Positions 1 to 8,182 of a DNA stretch of 46,835 bases are shown here, one piece after another. Location: assembly GCA_017634255.1 (NCBI GenBank), contig JAGBNT010000059.1:1-46835 (forward strand). Direction: 5' to 3'. The stretch comes from Lachnospiraceae bacterium. GTDB lineage: Bacteria > Bacillota_A > Clostridia > Lachnospirales > Lachnospiraceae. Position 1 is the first letter of the stretch. Each line of letters begins with the position of its first letter. Made by a program: the position numbers and the translations under genes. The notes below the pieces were generated by a model. The model was not told where the DNA came from. It did not search any database and worked only from the letters and a program-made list of their open reading frames with translations.

Positions 1-1059
1 AAAGAAGAAAAAGAGGAGAAGAAACAGGAGACAGTTTCCGACCCCGAGGCGAGCTATCAGTTTAATGACCAGAGCAACTACTGCTTCGCCCTTTTAAACT
101 CGCAGGAGAAGAAGATATACAAGGAGATATTCAACTGCTTCCTCCAGATGGCGGACAATGTCGAGCTTTCCACGCTCGACGTGGATATAGTGGACAAGTG
201 CTTTAATTATGTGATGCTCGATCATCCCGAGATATTCTACGTGGACGGCTATAAGATAAGCCTTACAAAGCGCGGAGAAGTGGCGGTAAGGCTGGGAATA
301 ACCGGAAAATACAACGTAAGCGCCGAGGAGAGGCGGATACGCCAGGCGGCAATAGAAAGCAGGGTGGGCGAGATAATAGCCGGGGCGCCTCCTGCACAGA
401 GCGACGATTATACAAAGGTCAAATATGCCTATGACTATATCATAGCGCATACTAACTACGACCCGGATGCCCCGGACAACCAGAATATCGTATCGGTATT
501 TATAACCGGCAGGAGCGTGTGTCAGGGCTATTCGATGGCTATGAAATACCTGCTGGACAGGATGGGGGTAGTCAGCACCATCGTATACGGAAGGGCGAAC
601 AACGAGAACCATTCCTGGAACATGGTTAGCATGGACGGGGTTAACTGCTTCGTGGACGCCACCTGGGGGGATGCGTCCTACAGAGACTCCGAGAACGTGG
701 AAGAGGCGGAAAAGATCAATTATAATTACTTCGGAGTAAACGATCATATCCTGCTTAAGACCCACCAGATATCCACCCCTGCCCGTATACCGGAATGTAC
801 GTCTCTGGGCAGGTACTATTATGTAGTGGAGGGGAAATACTTTACCTCCGTGGATATGGAGCAGCTGGCAAGATGCTTTGAAGATGCCCGCTCAAAGGGA
901 GAGGTCTACGTTACGATAAAGTGCTCGGATGCGAATGTCTATGCGCAGATGGTGACAGAGCTTTTCGAAAAGCACAGGATATTTGAGCTGTATGAGAAGC
1001 AGTCTCATGCGGATTATATCAGGGATAATACGGAATATACGCTTACATTTTCGATGTAG
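1..1059 (+). CDS. Transglutaminase-like domain protein, 5' end outside window
   Basis: The reading frame is open from the first base of the window and ends with TAG at 1057-1059, so this is the C-terminal 352 residues of a longer protein. The visible part begins with a Lys/Glu-rich stretch, probably a linker. A transglutaminase/protease core follows: SVCQGYS with the candidate nucleophile Cys at 520-522, NENHSW with His at 610-612, and FVDATWGD with Asp at 655-657. This is the Cys-His-Asp order of the transglutaminase-like superfamily. Such proteins in Clostridia are often secreted or cell-wall associated, but the N-terminus that would show this is missing. The substrate is unknown. It ends 33 bases before gls24 and may belong to the same transcription unit. 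Confidence 0.85.
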   Translation, partial: KEEKEEKKQETVSDPEASYQFNDQSNYCFALLNSQEKKIYKEIFNCFLQMADNVELSTLDVDIVDKCFNYVMLDHPEIFYVDGYKISLTKRGEVAVRLGITGKYNVSAEERRIRQAAIESRVGEIIAGAPPAQSDDYTKVKYAYDYIIAHTNYDPDAPDNQNIVSVFITGRSVCQGYSMAMKYLLDRMGVVSTIVYGRANNENHSWNMVSMDGVNCFVDATWGDASYRDSENVEEAEKINYNYFGVNDHILLKTHQISTPARIPECTSLGRYYYVVEGKYFTSVDMEQLARCFEDARSKGEVYVTIKCSDANVYAQMVTELFEKHRIFELYEKQSHADYIRDNTEYTLTFSM

Positions 1060-1092
1060 GAGTATAGGCGGCATTGTTTTAAGGAGGATGAA

Positions 1093-1485
1093 ATGGAAAA
1101 GGAAAACCAGAAGGTCGAAAGCTACGTGCTCGCGAAGACCGGAACCGGAGTTGTCAAGATAGCCGACGACGTGGTATCGGTTATCGCTGCCCTTGCAGCC
1201 CAGGAGGTTGAGGGAGTAGCTGCCATGGCAGGGGGCTTTGGAAAAAAGATAATGGGCTATGTCGGTCACAAAAGTCCCAATACCGGGGTCAGGATAGACG
1301 TGGATAAGGGAAGGGTCAATGCCTATATAGCCATAGACATAAAATACGGATATTCCATACCCGATGTTTCAAAGAGGGTACAGGAAAAGGTTAAGTCGGG
1401 GATAGAGACCATGACAGGCTTTACGGTAGAGAGTGTGAACATAAGGGTAGAACAGATACAGATCGAGGGTGCGGCGTCTTCATGA
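1093..1485 (+). CDS. Asp23/Gls24 family envelope stress protein (YqhY-like)
   Basis: This 130-residue protein matches the Asp23/Gls24 family in length and in the core segments VVSVIAALAAQEVEGVAAMAG and VNAYIAIDIKYGYSIPDVSKRVQEKV. Family members are small cytoplasmic or membrane-associated proteins linked to cell-envelope homeostasis; their molecular activity is not settled. The ATG follows an AAGGAGG ribosome binding site at 1080-1086. The stop overlaps the start of nusB by four bases. The order yqhY-nusB upstream of xseA is the usual Firmicutes arrangement, which supports the assignment to the YqhY branch rather than a stress-induced Asp23. It is the first gene of the operon that is complete here. 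Confidence 0.9.
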   Translation: MEKENQKVESYVLAKTGTGVVKIADDVVSVIAALAAQEVEGVAAMAGGFGKKIMGYVGHKSPNTGVRIDVDKGRVNAYIAIDIKYGYSIPDVSKRVQEKVKSGIETMTGFTVESVNIRVEQIQIEGAASS

Positions 1486-1910
1486 GTGTAAAGAAACTTA
1501 GCAGGAGAAGTTTAAGAGAAAATATATTCATCCTAGTATTCATGTCGGAATTTAACGATCAATCGCTGATGCCGGAGCAGATAAAAAAATATCTTGAAGA
1601 TCCGGAGAGGAACGCAGATGAGGATTCCCTTGAATACATAGAAAAAAAGGCGAATGAAGTGATCCAGCGCTCTGGGGAGCTGGACGAGGTGATAAATACC
1701 TATGCGGAAAAATGGAATACCGCACGCATGGGAAGGGTTGAGCTGGCAATTTTCAGGCTTGCAGTCTTTGAGATGATACACGACGACGATATCCCGGTGA
1801 GCGTCGCCATAAATGAAGCCGTGGAGCTGGCTAAAAAGTACGGACCGGAGGATTCCCCCTCCTTTATAAACGGTATACTAGCCAATATCGTAAGAGAGAT
1901 GAAGCTGTAA
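1482..1910 (+). CDS. nusB: Transcription antitermination factor NusB
   Basis: NusB binds boxA RNA together with S10 (NusE) and takes part in rRNA antitermination. The 142-residue product has the expected all-helical pattern: SRRSLRENIFILVFM near the N-terminus (the boxA-contact helix), ARMGRVELAIFRLAVFEM in the middle, and the conserved C-terminal run VAINEAVELAKKYGPEDSPSFINGIL. Length and ends agree with the family. Its ATG overlaps the stop of the gls24-type gene by four bases and xseA starts two bases after its stop, so translation is probably coupled. In Bacillus folD lies between nusB and xseA; here it is absent. Confidence 0.95.
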   Translation: MSVKKLSRRSLRENIFILVFMSEFNDQSLMPEQIKKYLEDPERNADEDSLEYIEKKANEVIQRSGELDEVINTYAEKWNTARMGRVELAIFRLAVFEMIHDDDIPVSVAINEAVELAKKYGPEDSPSFINGILANIVREMKL

Positions 1911-1911
1911 A

Positions 1912-3123
1912 ATGGCGGGAACTTATTCTGTTTTTCAGGTCAACAGATATATAAAGGGCCTGATGGAGGACGACCTTTCGCTCCGGGGCATAAACGTCAG
2001 CGGGGAGCTCTCCAACGTAAAGTATCATCAGTCCGGTCATATTTACTTTACTTTAAAGGATGAACGCGCCGCGATTGCCGGGGTTATGTTCGCGTCGGAT
2101 GCGGCAGGTCTTGAGTTCAGGCTTAAAGAGGGCGATTCCGTCATCGTAAGAGGGAACATAAGCGTATATGAGCGTGACGGTAAATATCAGATATACGCTA
2201 AAAAGATAAGCCATCAGGGGGCGGGAGAGCTCTACGAGAGGTTTGAAAAATTAAAGGCAAAGCTTGAAGAGATGGGGATGTTTTCCGAGGAATATAAGAG
2301 GGAGATCCCCGCTTTTGTACAAAGGCTCGGGGTGGTCACCGCTCCAACCGGTGCGGCTGTAAGGGATATAATAAATATAGCCACAAGGAGAAATCCCCAT
2401 ATTGAGATAATCCTCTACCCCGCAAAGGTTCAGGGAGAGGGAGCGGCAGAGTCGGTCGCAAACGGGATAGTCAGGCTCTGTAAATATGAACCGGACGTTA
2501 TAATAGTCGGAAGAGGCGGCGGAAGCATAGAGGATCTTTGGGCATTTAACGAGGAGATTGTCGCGAGGACGATATTTGACTGCCCTATCCCGGTCATTTC
2601 AGGCACAGGGCACGAAACAGATTTTACGATAGCCGATTTCGTTGCCGATAAAAGGGCTTCGACACCCTCCGAGGCTGCGGAGCTGGCTACCTTTGAATAT
2701 GACAGCCTGATGGAGGAGCTTTCCTACTACCGGTCGAGATTTGGCGAGCTGATGGAGGATAAGCTTTCGGAGGCTTTAAACAGGATAGACGAGTATACGT
2801 TCAGATTCAGAGCCTTAAGTCCGGAATCTAAAATGAAGGAGAAGCGGATGCGGCTCTTAAAGCTTGAGGACAGCCTGATACACGGGATGAACATGGCTTT
2901 AAACGCCCGCCGCAGCAGGCTTAGTATACTGGCGGAGAGATTGAACGGGCTGTCGCCGCTGTCCTCCCTGTCCAGGGGCTATACCTATACCACCGATACT
3001 GACGGAAGGGCAATTAAGGATATAGACCAGGTAGAGGTAGGGGACGAGATAAGGGTTTATTTAAGAAACGGAAGGTTAAGTGCAAGTGTCAGCGAAAAAA
3101 CAGGACAGGAACAAGGAAGATAA
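1912..3123 (+). CDS. xseA: Exodeoxyribonuclease VII large subunit
   Basis: XseA is the large, catalytic subunit of exonuclease VII, which degrades single-stranded DNA in both directions to oligonucleotides together with XseB. The 403-residue protein starts with an OB-fold DNA-binding domain (about residues 1-100; VNRYIKGLMEDD, GHIYFTLKD). The catalytic domain follows with the family markers VTAPTGAAVRDI, VGRGGGSIEDLWAFN and ISGTGHETDFTIADFVAD. A Glu/Arg-rich coiled-coil region and a short C-terminal segment with SRGYT complete it. The 3' end overlaps xseB by about 40 bases in another frame, which fits translational coupling of the two subunits. Confidence 0.96.
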   Translation: MAGTYSVFQVNRYIKGLMEDDLSLRGINVSGELSNVKYHQSGHIYFTLKDERAAIAGVMFASDAAGLEFRLKEGDSVIVRGNISVYERDGKYQIYAKKISHQGAGELYERFEKLKAKLEEMGMFSEEYKREIPAFVQRLGVVTAPTGAAVRDIINIATRRNPHIEIILYPAKVQGEGAAESVANGIVRLCKYEPDVIIVGRGGGSIEDLWAFNEEIVARTIFDCPIPVISGTGHETDFTIADFVADKRASTPSEAAELATFEYDSLMEELSYYRSRFGELMEDKLSEALNRIDEYTFRFRALSPESKMKEKRMRLLKLEDSLIHGMNMALNARRSRLSILAERLNGLSPLSSLSRGYTYTTDTDGRAIKDIDQVEVGDEIRVYLRNGRLSASVSEKTGQEQGR

Positions 3124-3331
3124 TTACGAAAAGCTCAGCGTCGAGGAGAGCTTTGAGCTTTTGGACGGGATAGTTGAAAGGCTTGAGGACGACGATATTA
3201 CTCTCGAGGAATCCTTTAAGGCATTTGAGGAGGGTATGAAGGTACTAAAGGCGGCCAATGCCAAAATAGATGAGGTGGAAAAAAAGGTAAAGGTGATAAA
3301 TGAAGATGGCGGACTCGATGACTTTCAGTGA
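3080..3331 (+). CDS. xseB: Exodeoxyribonuclease VII small subunit
   Basis: This is the small subunit that binds the coiled coil of XseA. The 83-residue product carries the family signature SFELLDGIVERLEDDDITLEESFKAFEEGM. No ATG is available at the N-terminus. GTG at 3080 lies four bases after GGAAGG (3070-3075) and a second GTG at 3086 lies ten bases after it, so either could be the start; 3080 is given. The gene overlaps the end of xseA. Its own end overlaps the start of ispA by about 30 bases. Confidence 0.92.
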   Translation: MQVSAKKQDRNKEDNYEKLSVEESFELLDGIVERLEDDDITLEESFKAFEEGMKVLKAANAKIDEVEKKVKVINEDGGLDDFQ

Positions 3332-4211
3332 TGAACTTAAAAAAAGAAAGGAACGCGCGGAGAAGGCAATCTATTCCTTTCTCCCCGGGGAAGAGGGGGT
3401 ATTGAGCGAGATCAGCCGTGCCATGAATTACTCGGTGCGCCTCGGAGGGAAGAGGCTTCGCCCCATCATAATGGAGGAAAGCTACAGGATGTTCGGAGGA
3501 CAGGGAGGCTCGATAGAGCCCTTCATGGCTGCACTCGAGATGATACACAGCTATTCGCTGGTGCATGACGACCTTCCTGCCATGGATAACGACGAGCTGA
3601 GGAGGGGAGAGCCTACCACGCATAAGGTATACGGGGAGGCGATGGCTATACTTGCAGGCGACGGTCTTTTGAATTTAAGCATTGAGACGGCGCTTAAGGC
3701 ATTTGACGCGGAGCCTGACAATAAAAACATACCGAGGGCTTTGACGGTATTATTCGACAAATCCGGCTTAAACGGTATGCTCGGGGGTCAGTCGGTGGAC
3801 GTTAAGAATGAGAAGGCACTTACAAACCCCGATATAGGTGAGCTGGAATTTATATATGAGAACAAGACCTCGAGGCTCCTTGAAGCCGCAGCGATGACAG
3901 GCGCGATACTTGCCGGCGCCAGTCAGGAGGATGTGGCTGCCCTGGAGAGGATGGCAAGGGCTTTGGGGATAGCGTTTCAGATAAAGGACGATATCCTGGA
4001 CGTAGAGGGGGATGAGGAGATCTTAGGCAAGCCGGTAGGGAGCGACGAAAAAAACGGCAAGGTCACTTATATAACCTACAACGGGCTCGACGGCGCCAAA
4101 AGGGATGTGAGGGCTTATTCCGAGCAGGCAGTGAGTGAGGCAGGGAAGCTGTCGGTAAAGAGTGAATTTTTAGAGGAACTGATCGTTTATTTGATCGACA
4201 GGGATAAATGA
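3300..4211 (+). CDS. ispA: Polyprenyl synthetase (geranyl/farnesyl diphosphate synthase)
   Basis: This trans-prenyltransferase condenses isopentenyl diphosphate with dimethylallyl or geranyl diphosphate to give short-chain prenyl diphosphates. Both aspartate-rich metal-binding motifs are visible: VHDDLPAMDND (first motif) and IKDDILDVEGD (second motif). LGGKRLRP and GGQSVDV are also typical. The 303-residue length suits the IspA group; chain length is inferred from the operon with dxs rather than from residues. ATGs at 3300, 3306 and 3318 are possible starts. The gene overlaps xseB upstream and dxs downstream (ATGA). Confidence 0.93.
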   Translation: MKMADSMTFSDELKKRKERAEKAIYSFLPGEEGVLSEISRAMNYSVRLGGKRLRPIIMEESYRMFGGQGGSIEPFMAALEMIHSYSLVHDDLPAMDNDELRRGEPTTHKVYGEAMAILAGDGLLNLSIETALKAFDAEPDNKNIPRALTVLFDKSGLNGMLGGQSVDVKNEKALTNPDIGELEFIYENKTSRLLEAAAMTGAILAGASQEDVAALERMARALGIAFQIKDDILDVEGDEEILGKPVGSDEKNGKVTYITYNGLDGAKRDVRAYSEQAVSEAGKLSVKSEFLEELIVYLIDRDK

Positions 4212-6070
4212 TAATCGAAAAGATAAAAAAAGCCAATGATATAAAGAGGATAAATCCGGATGACTATGCCCTTCTGGCTCAGGAGATAAGGAGCTTCCTG
4301 ATAAGGAAGATCTCGGTCACCGGAGGGCATTTAGGCTCCAATCTGGGTATAGTAGAGCTTACCATGGCGATGCATCTGGAGCTTACTCTGCCGGAGGATA
4401 AGATAGTTTACGACGTGGGGCACCAGTCCTATACGCATAAGATACTTACAGGCAGACGGGATGATTTTGTGCATCTAAGGCAGTACGGCGGGATAAGCGG
4501 CTTTCCGAAGCACAGGGAGAGCGATTGCGACGCCTTCGATACCGGTCATTCCTCAACAGCCGTTTCCGCAGGTCTGGGACTCGTAAAGGCCCGGGATCTG
4601 CTGCATGAAAAATATCATGTTATAAGCGTGGTAGGAGACGGAGCCCTTACAGGGGGTATGGTCTACGAGGCTTTGAACAATGCCTCCAAGCTTAATACAA
4701 ATTTCATCATCATATTGAATGACAACAATATGTCCATATCGGAGAATGTAGGAGGTATCTCCGGCTATCTGCAGAGCATAAGGACGGCGGAGGGGTACCA
4801 GAACCTAAAGCTTAAGCTGCAAAAGGGGCTTATGAAGATGCCGAAGGGAGCCGCGGTAGTGGATTCCTTAAAGAGGTATAAAAGCTCTATAAAGCAGCTC
4901 TTCGTCCCGGGAATGTTCTTTGAGGATATGGGTATAACCTATTTGGGACCGGTGGACGGTCACGACATAGACGCCGTAAGGAAGATGATAAGGGAGGCGA
5001 AAAAGGTGCCCCATGCTGTCATCATCCACGCCTGTACTAAGAAGGGGCGGGGCTATGCACCCGCGCAGAGGCACCCGGCGAGATTTCACGGGACGGACCC
5101 CTTTGATATAGAGACGGGGCTTCCGCTTAAGAACAAGGCCAAGGCGGCATATACGGATGTTTTTTCAACGGTTATGATAAGGCTCGCGGCGAGGAATGAT
5201 AAGGTCTGTGCAATAACCGCCGCCATGCCGGACGGCACGGGCTTAAAGAGGTTCGCCTCCCTCTATGCGGACAGGTTTTTCGATGTGGGGATAGCCGAGG
5301 AGCATGCGGTTACCTTTGCGGCGGGGCTGGCAGCGGGAGGAATGATCCCGGTAGTCGCGGTATATTCGTCCTTCCTGCAGCGGGCGTATGACCAGATACT
5401 CCATGACGTTTGCATCCAAAACCTCCATGTTGTATTTGCAATAGACAGGGCAGGCATAGTCGGCGCAGACGGAGAGACCCACCAGGGCATTTTTGATCTC
5501 TCCTATCTGTCCTCAATACCGAATATGACGATAATGGCTCCGAAGAATAAATGGGAGCTTTCGGATATGATGAAGTTTGCCGTGGATTTTCACGGACCCA
5601 TAGCCGTGCGCTATCCCAGAGGCTCAGCCTACGACGCCCTTACGGAGAAAAGGCAGGAGATCAAGTATGCCAGGTCGGAGCTTATATTCGAGGGAAGCAG
5701 GGTAATACTGCTCGCCGTGGGGAGTATGGTGGAGACTGCGGTTAAGGTAAGGGAGATCTTAAGTGAAAACGGCATAGAGGCCTGCCTTATCAACGCCAGG
5801 TTCATAAAGCCCATAGACGAGGATATGGTAAAGGCGGCGGTTGAGGGGTATTCAACCATCGTTACTATGGAAGAGAATGTCCTTTCGGGAGCCTTCGGGG
5901 AGAAGGTCAGGATAAAGGCGGATGAGCTTAAATATACCGGGACAATAATAAATATCGGTATTCCGGACGAGTACGTGGAGCATGGAAACGTGGAGATATT
6001 AAAGAAGGATATCGGGATTGACGCCGAGAGCGTGGCAGAGCGGATCTTAAAGCATGAAGAAGAGACTTGA
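4208..6070 (+). CDS. dxs: 1-deoxy-D-xylulose-5-phosphate synthase
   Basis: DXS is a thiamine-diphosphate enzyme that joins pyruvate and glyceraldehyde 3-phosphate, the first step of the MEP isoprenoid pathway. The 620-residue protein has the thiamine-diphosphate/Mg motif GDGALTGGM followed by LNDNNMSIS (about residues 142-185). It also has GITYLGPVDGHD, and the glutamate-containing segment DVGIAEEHAVTFAAGLA (about residue 363) that activates the cofactor. The C-terminal transketolase domain is complete. It overlaps ispA by four bases and tlyA by 17 bases. Together with ispA it indicates that this organism makes isoprenoids by the MEP route. Confidence 0.97.
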   Translation: MIIEKIKKANDIKRINPDDYALLAQEIRSFLIRKISVTGGHLGSNLGIVELTMAMHLELTLPEDKIVYDVGHQSYTHKILTGRRDDFVHLRQYGGISGFPKHRESDCDAFDTGHSSTAVSAGLGLVKARDLLHEKYHVISVVGDGALTGGMVYEALNNASKLNTNFIIILNDNNMSISENVGGISGYLQSIRTAEGYQNLKLKLQKGLMKMPKGAAVVDSLKRYKSSIKQLFVPGMFFEDMGITYLGPVDGHDIDAVRKMIREAKKVPHAVIIHACTKKGRGYAPAQRHPARFHGTDPFDIETGLPLKNKAKAAYTDVFSTVMIRLAARNDKVCAITAAMPDGTGLKRFASLYADRFFDVGIAEEHAVTFAAGLAAGGMIPVVAVYSSFLQRAYDQILHDVCIQNLHVVFAIDRAGIVGADGETHQGIFDLSYLSSIPNMTIMAPKNKWELSDMMKFAVDFHGPIAVRYPRGSAYDALTEKRQEIKYARSELIFEGSRVILLAVGSMVETAVKVREILSENGIEACLINARFIKPIDEDMVKAAVEGYSTIVTMEENVLSGAFGEKVRIKADELKYTGTIINIGIPDEYVEHGNVEILKKDIGIDAESVAERILKHEEET

Positions 6071-6857
6071 TGTCCTGCTGACGGAAAGAGGACTTGCGCC
6101 GTCGAGAGAGCAGGCAAAGAGGCATATCATGGCGGGAGAGGTCTTTGTGGACGGGCAGCGGGAGGACAAGAGCGGAACGCTTTTTCCGGAAGAGGCGGAA
6201 ATCGAGCTTAAGGGTGAAAGTTTAAGGTACGCAAGCCGGGGCGGCTATAAGCTGGAAAAGGCGCTGGAGGTCTTTCCGATAGAGCTTGGCGGCAGAATAT
6301 GCATGGATATCGGAGCGTCTACCGGGGGATTTACGGACTGCATGCTTCAAAACGGGGCAGCTCGGGTATATTCAATAGATGTCGGCAGCGGACAGCTGGC
6401 ATGGAGCTTAAGGAATGACGAGAGGGTCGTATCCATGGAGAAGACAAATTTCCGCTATATGAGCAGGGCGGATTTTCCTGAAAGTCCTGATTTCGCCTCT
6501 GCGGACGTATCGTTTATCTCCCTGGATAAAATCCTTCCTCCCGCCTTTGATATACTAAATGACGAGGCTGAGATGGTCTGCCTCATAAAGCCCCAGTTTG
6601 AAGCAGGACGGGACAGGGTAGGAAAGAACGGGGTTGTAAGGGATAAGGAGACACACCGCGAGGTGATAGAGAAGTGCACGGAAATTGCCGCAGCCTCGGG
6701 GTTTAAGGTTTTGGGGCTTGACTATTCGCCGATCAAGGGACCCAAGGGAAATATAGAATACCTGATGTATATAGGCAAGGGAGGGCAGGAGACCGGAGCC
6801 CCCCTCGAGACGGATACAGAGGCTCTCGTGGAAAGAGCCCATGAGGAGCTTAAGTGA
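6054..6857 (+). CDS. tlyA: TlyA-family rRNA 2'-O-methyltransferase (YqxC)
   Basis: The 267-residue protein has an N-terminal S4 RNA-binding domain (residues 1-60: RLDVLLTERGLAPSREQAKR). An FtsJ-type methyltransferase domain follows, with the SAM-binding segment MDIGASTGGFTDCML, SADVSFISL and CLIKPQFEAGRD. This is the TlyA/hemolysin-A arrangement; in mycobacteria TlyA methylates 16S and 23S rRNA, while in Firmicutes the target is assumed to be similar. The name hemolysin is historical. It starts inside the dxs 3' end and ends in GTGA, shared with the GTG start of nadK. Confidence 0.93.
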   Translation: MKKRLDVLLTERGLAPSREQAKRHIMAGEVFVDGQREDKSGTLFPEEAEIELKGESLRYASRGGYKLEKALEVFPIELGGRICMDIGASTGGFTDCMLQNGAARVYSIDVGSGQLAWSLRNDERVVSMEKTNFRYMSRADFPESPDFASADVSFISLDKILPPAFDILNDEAEMVCLIKPQFEAGRDRVGKNGVVRDKETHREVIEKCTEIAAASGFKVLGLDYSPIKGPKGNIEYLMYIGKGGQETGAPLETDTEALVERAHEELK

Positions 6858-7690
6858 AGAGATTTTATATAATAACCAATTGGGAAAGAGACAGGGAGCT
6901 TAAAGTCACCAATGCCCTCAGCGATAAGCTCTTAAGAGCCGGCTGTACTGTGGATAAGCATGTCTCAAGGGATGAGATAAACGGAGTATATACCGATCCG
7001 GGACAGATCCCTGAGGATGTGGAATGTGTCATAGTGATCGGAGGAGATGGAACCCTGATCGCGGCTGCAAGGGACACGATAGGGCTTTCTCTTCCTATTC
7101 TCGGGATAAATGCAGGAAAGCTGGGCTTTTTGACCGATGTGGAGCCGGATATGCTCGATGAGGCGGTGGATGCGCTAAAAAACGACCGCTGCCATATCGA
7201 GGAGAGGATGATGCTAAACGGCTACGTCAAAGACAGAGGCGGGAATTTAAAATGTCAGAATACAGCCTTAAATGATGTCGTTATCAACCGTAAGGGCAGC
7301 TTAAGGGTTGTGGAATACGGGGTGTGGGTAAATGATAAGTTCTTGTCATCCTTCCGGGCAGATGGTATAATAATTTGTACCCCTACAGGCTCTACCGGAT
7401 ATTCACTTTCGGCCGGGGGACCGATCATAGAACCCAAGTCACACATTATCTGTATTACCCCGATATGTCCGCATACACTTAATACAAGGAGTATCGTACT
7501 CTCGGATGAAAATATCATAAGGATAGAGACATCTGATAGGGAGACGGAGGTTAATTTTGACGGAAGGGTCTCTTTTTCACTGGAGGCATCGGACAGCGTG
7601 GAGATCGCACGCTCTAAACACTCCGCAAGGATAATGAGGATCAACGAGGAGAGCTTTTTGACAATACTTTCAGATAAGTTTAAGAAATAG
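6854..7690 (+). CDS. nadK: NAD kinase
   Basis: NAD kinase phosphorylates NAD to NADP. The 278-residue product shows the family motifs in order: VIGGDGTLIAAAR (the GGDG nucleotide site, about residues 61-73), ILGINAGKLGFLTDV, LNDVVINR and TPTGSTGYSLSAGGPI. The start is GTG at 6854, overlapping the tlyA stop as GTGA; no better start was seen. NAD kinase between tlyA and argR is the normal order in Clostridia. Confidence 0.95.
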   Translation: MKRFYIITNWERDRELKVTNALSDKLLRAGCTVDKHVSRDEINGVYTDPGQIPEDVECVIVIGGDGTLIAAARDTIGLSLPILGINAGKLGFLTDVEPDMLDEAVDALKNDRCHIEERMMLNGYVKDRGGNLKCQNTALNDVVINRKGSLRVVEYGVWVNDKFLSSFRADGIIICTPTGSTGYSLSAGGPIIEPKSHIICITPICPHTLNTRSIVLSDENIIRIETSDRETEVNFDGRVSFSLEASDSVEIARSKHSARIMRINEESFLTILSDKFKK

Positions 7691-7735
7691 GATCGGGATC
7701 TGCGCATAAATTATAAAAATATCAGGCAGGTGGAA

Positions 7736-8182
7736 ATGAAGAAAAAAAGACAGAGCGAGATACTGGATATAATTGCCAATGAGGTCATAGAGACTCAGGA
7801 GGAGCTGTCGGAGCGCTTAAGACAGCAGGGCTTTGACGTGACTCAGGCCACGGTCTCCAGGGACATAAGGGAGCTTAAGCTTATAAAGATACCTGCCGGT
7901 GGAAAAAAGATGCGCTACGCGGCTGCCGTCAGCAGAAACCAGAATTATTCGGAGAAGTATGCCCGTGTCCTAAAGGAGGGTACGGAATCCATAAGTACGG
8001 CGACACAGCTTCTGGTAATAAAGACGGTATCGGGCATGGCAATGGCAGTGGCAGCCGCTCTGGATGAGCTCTCCCTTCCGGAGATAGTCGGCTCTATAGC
8101 CGGGGATGATACGATATTTTGCGCGGTACGCTCCAGGGGAGATGCCGAAGCCGTTTTAAAGAAGATCAAGGACATGCTTTAA
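7736..8182 (+). CDS. argR: Arginine repressor ArgR/AhrC
   Basis: ArgR is a hexameric, arginine-dependent regulator of arginine metabolism. The N-terminal winged helix (KRQSEILDIIANEVIETQEEL, then ATVSRDIRELKLIKI) and the C-terminal arginine-binding domain with GDDTIFCAVRS are present. The frame is open from a GTG at 7730, but that GTG lies within the AGGTGG ribosome binding site. ATG 7736, six bases downstream, is the better start and gives 148 residues. There is a gap of about 45 bases after nadK, and the stop overlaps the ATG of recN by one base. No candidate Arg box was confirmed in this window. Confidence 0.94.
   Translation: MKKKRQSEILDIIANEVIETQEELSERLRQQGFDVTQATVSRDIRELKLIKIPAGGKKMRYAAAVSRNQNYSEKYARVLKEGTESISTATQLLVIKTVSGMAMAVAAALDELSLPEIVGSIAGDDTIFCAVRSRGDAEAVLKKIKDML

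Noticed and set aside
94..765. Open frame of 223 codons on the minus strand at the left end
   Set aside because: It is antisense to the transglutaminase-like gene, which carries recognisable catalytic motifs.
5629..6117. Open frames antisense to dxs and tlyA
   Set aside because: They arise from codon bias of the sense genes; low-complexity Ser/Phe-rich products without family features.
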